This document shows, in pieces, positions 63,766 to 64,000 of a stretch of DNA of 64,000 nt. The stretch covers positions 744,001 to 808,000 of the forward strand of contig NZ_CP123990.1 of the NCBI RefSeq assembly GCF_029919115.1. The letters are read 5' to 3'. A model generated the notes under the pieces. That model saw only the letters and a program-made list of their open reading frames with translations, did no database searches and had not been told where the DNA came from. A program made the translations under genes and the position numbers. Origin of the DNA: Variovorax paradoxus (GTDB taxonomy: Bacteria; Pseudomonadota; Gammaproteobacteria; Burkholderiales; Burkholderiaceae_C). Numbering within the stretch: the first letter of the stretch is position 1; each line of letters opens with the position of its first letter.

Positions 63766-64000
63766 ATGAACAAGCTGCCTGCTATTTGCACCGCCACCCT
63801 GGCGCTCGCCGCGTCGCTGGCGGGCCATGCGTTTGCCGCACCATCGGCCCGGTTGCTCGATGCGGTCAAGAAGCCGCAGCTGGTCGACCCGGAATGGCGC
63901 ACGCGCCTGTGCGCGTTGCTGCCCCAACCCTGCGACCCGCAAGCATTGGGCCTGTACCGGTTGCGCGGCGCCGCTGCGAGCGAGTTTGCGGTGCTCTCTG
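63766..64000 (+). CDS. Secreted protein, 5' part only
   Basis: A frame starting at ATG 63766 with a signal peptide (MNKLPAICTATLALAASLAG through FAAPS, cleavage after AFA) and continuing past the right edge. The visible mature part contains DAVKKPQLVDPEWRTRLC and a cysteine pair (LCALLPQPCDPQ). The family is not recognisable from 78 codons. A CGCC spacer and weak GCCAT context precede the ATG. Confidence 0.65.
   Translation, partial: MNKLPAICTATLALAASLAGHAFAAPSARLLDAVKKPQLVDPEWRTRLCALLPQPCDPQALGLYRLRGAAASEFAVLS

Overview
The window is high-GC proteobacterial chromosome, apart from one lower-GC insert. The gene content points to a betaproteobacterium of the family Comamonadaceae, most likely Variovorax or a close relative: two Bug-type (tripartite tricarboxylate) solute receptors, a liv-type ABC operon, many LysR/TetR/IclR-regulated catabolic genes, a QueF of the long two-domain form, an rpmB-rpmG pair and YaaA/RarA/FtsK-LolA housekeeping clusters. 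The genus is inferred from protein flavour and gene order; no database search was possible.

Layout. 1-11.9 kb is mostly housekeeping: a DUF1653 fragment, an M48 membrane protease, an RsmB/NOP-type RNA methyltransferase, a fatty-acid desaturase, ribosomal proteins L28 and L33, thioredoxin reductase divergent from a Crp/Fnr regulator, then ftsK-lolA-rarA. 12.0-15.8 kb is a livHMGF branched-chain amino-acid ABC operon behind a structured leader and without a binding-protein gene. 15.8-18.9 kb holds a Bug receptor, a 2Fe-2S/FAD/NAD reductase and an NAD-binding epimerase-like protein.

18.9-23.85 kb is the anomalous part. A 61-bp perfect direct repeat, which is the 3' end of an intact tRNA-Leu(CAA) gene at 23766-23850 and its displaced copy at 18899-18959, brackets about 4.86 kb. 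The enclosed DNA has lower GC by eye. It carries an overlapping gene pair (a helical-repeat-like protein and a HEPN-like protein), a truncated and frameshifted tyrosine recombinase, a fragment of another gene, a HicA-HicB toxin-antitoxin pair with an overlapping third gene, and an unrecognised protein with a Cys/His cluster. It reads as a decayed mini-island whose cargo is of toxin-antitoxin or defence type.

23.9-33.1 kb returns to core genes: cysM, a Nudix hydrolase, a TusA-like protein, galU, valS, yaaA, a 2OG-Fe(II) oxygenase, an alpha/beta hydrolase and queF. 33.2-42.6 kb is an acyl-CoA catabolic locus: an SDR dehydrogenase, a LysR regulator, MmgE/PrpD, two acyl-CoA dehydrogenase genes (one a tandem two-domain fusion), a Bug receptor and an acyl-CoA ligase. 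42.6-51.6 kb is mixed: topoisomerase IB, a purine nucleoside permease-like lipoprotein, DinB, a probable RNase A-fold (CdiA-CT type) toxin with a convergent neighbour, and a YiiX-type hydrolase.

51.6-64 kb holds an MHS-family MFS transporter with an FMN-dependent L-lactate dehydrogenase under a LysR, a TetR gene with a striking operator facing a DUF1348 gene, cyanase, an SDR that lacks two of three catalytic residues, and a TRAP transporter joined to type II dehydroquinase (aroQ) opposite an IclR regulator. The last arrangement suggests uptake of an aromatic or alicyclic acid of the quinate/shikimate kind. The window ends with an NAD(P)H-dependent FMN reductase-like gene and the start of a secreted protein.
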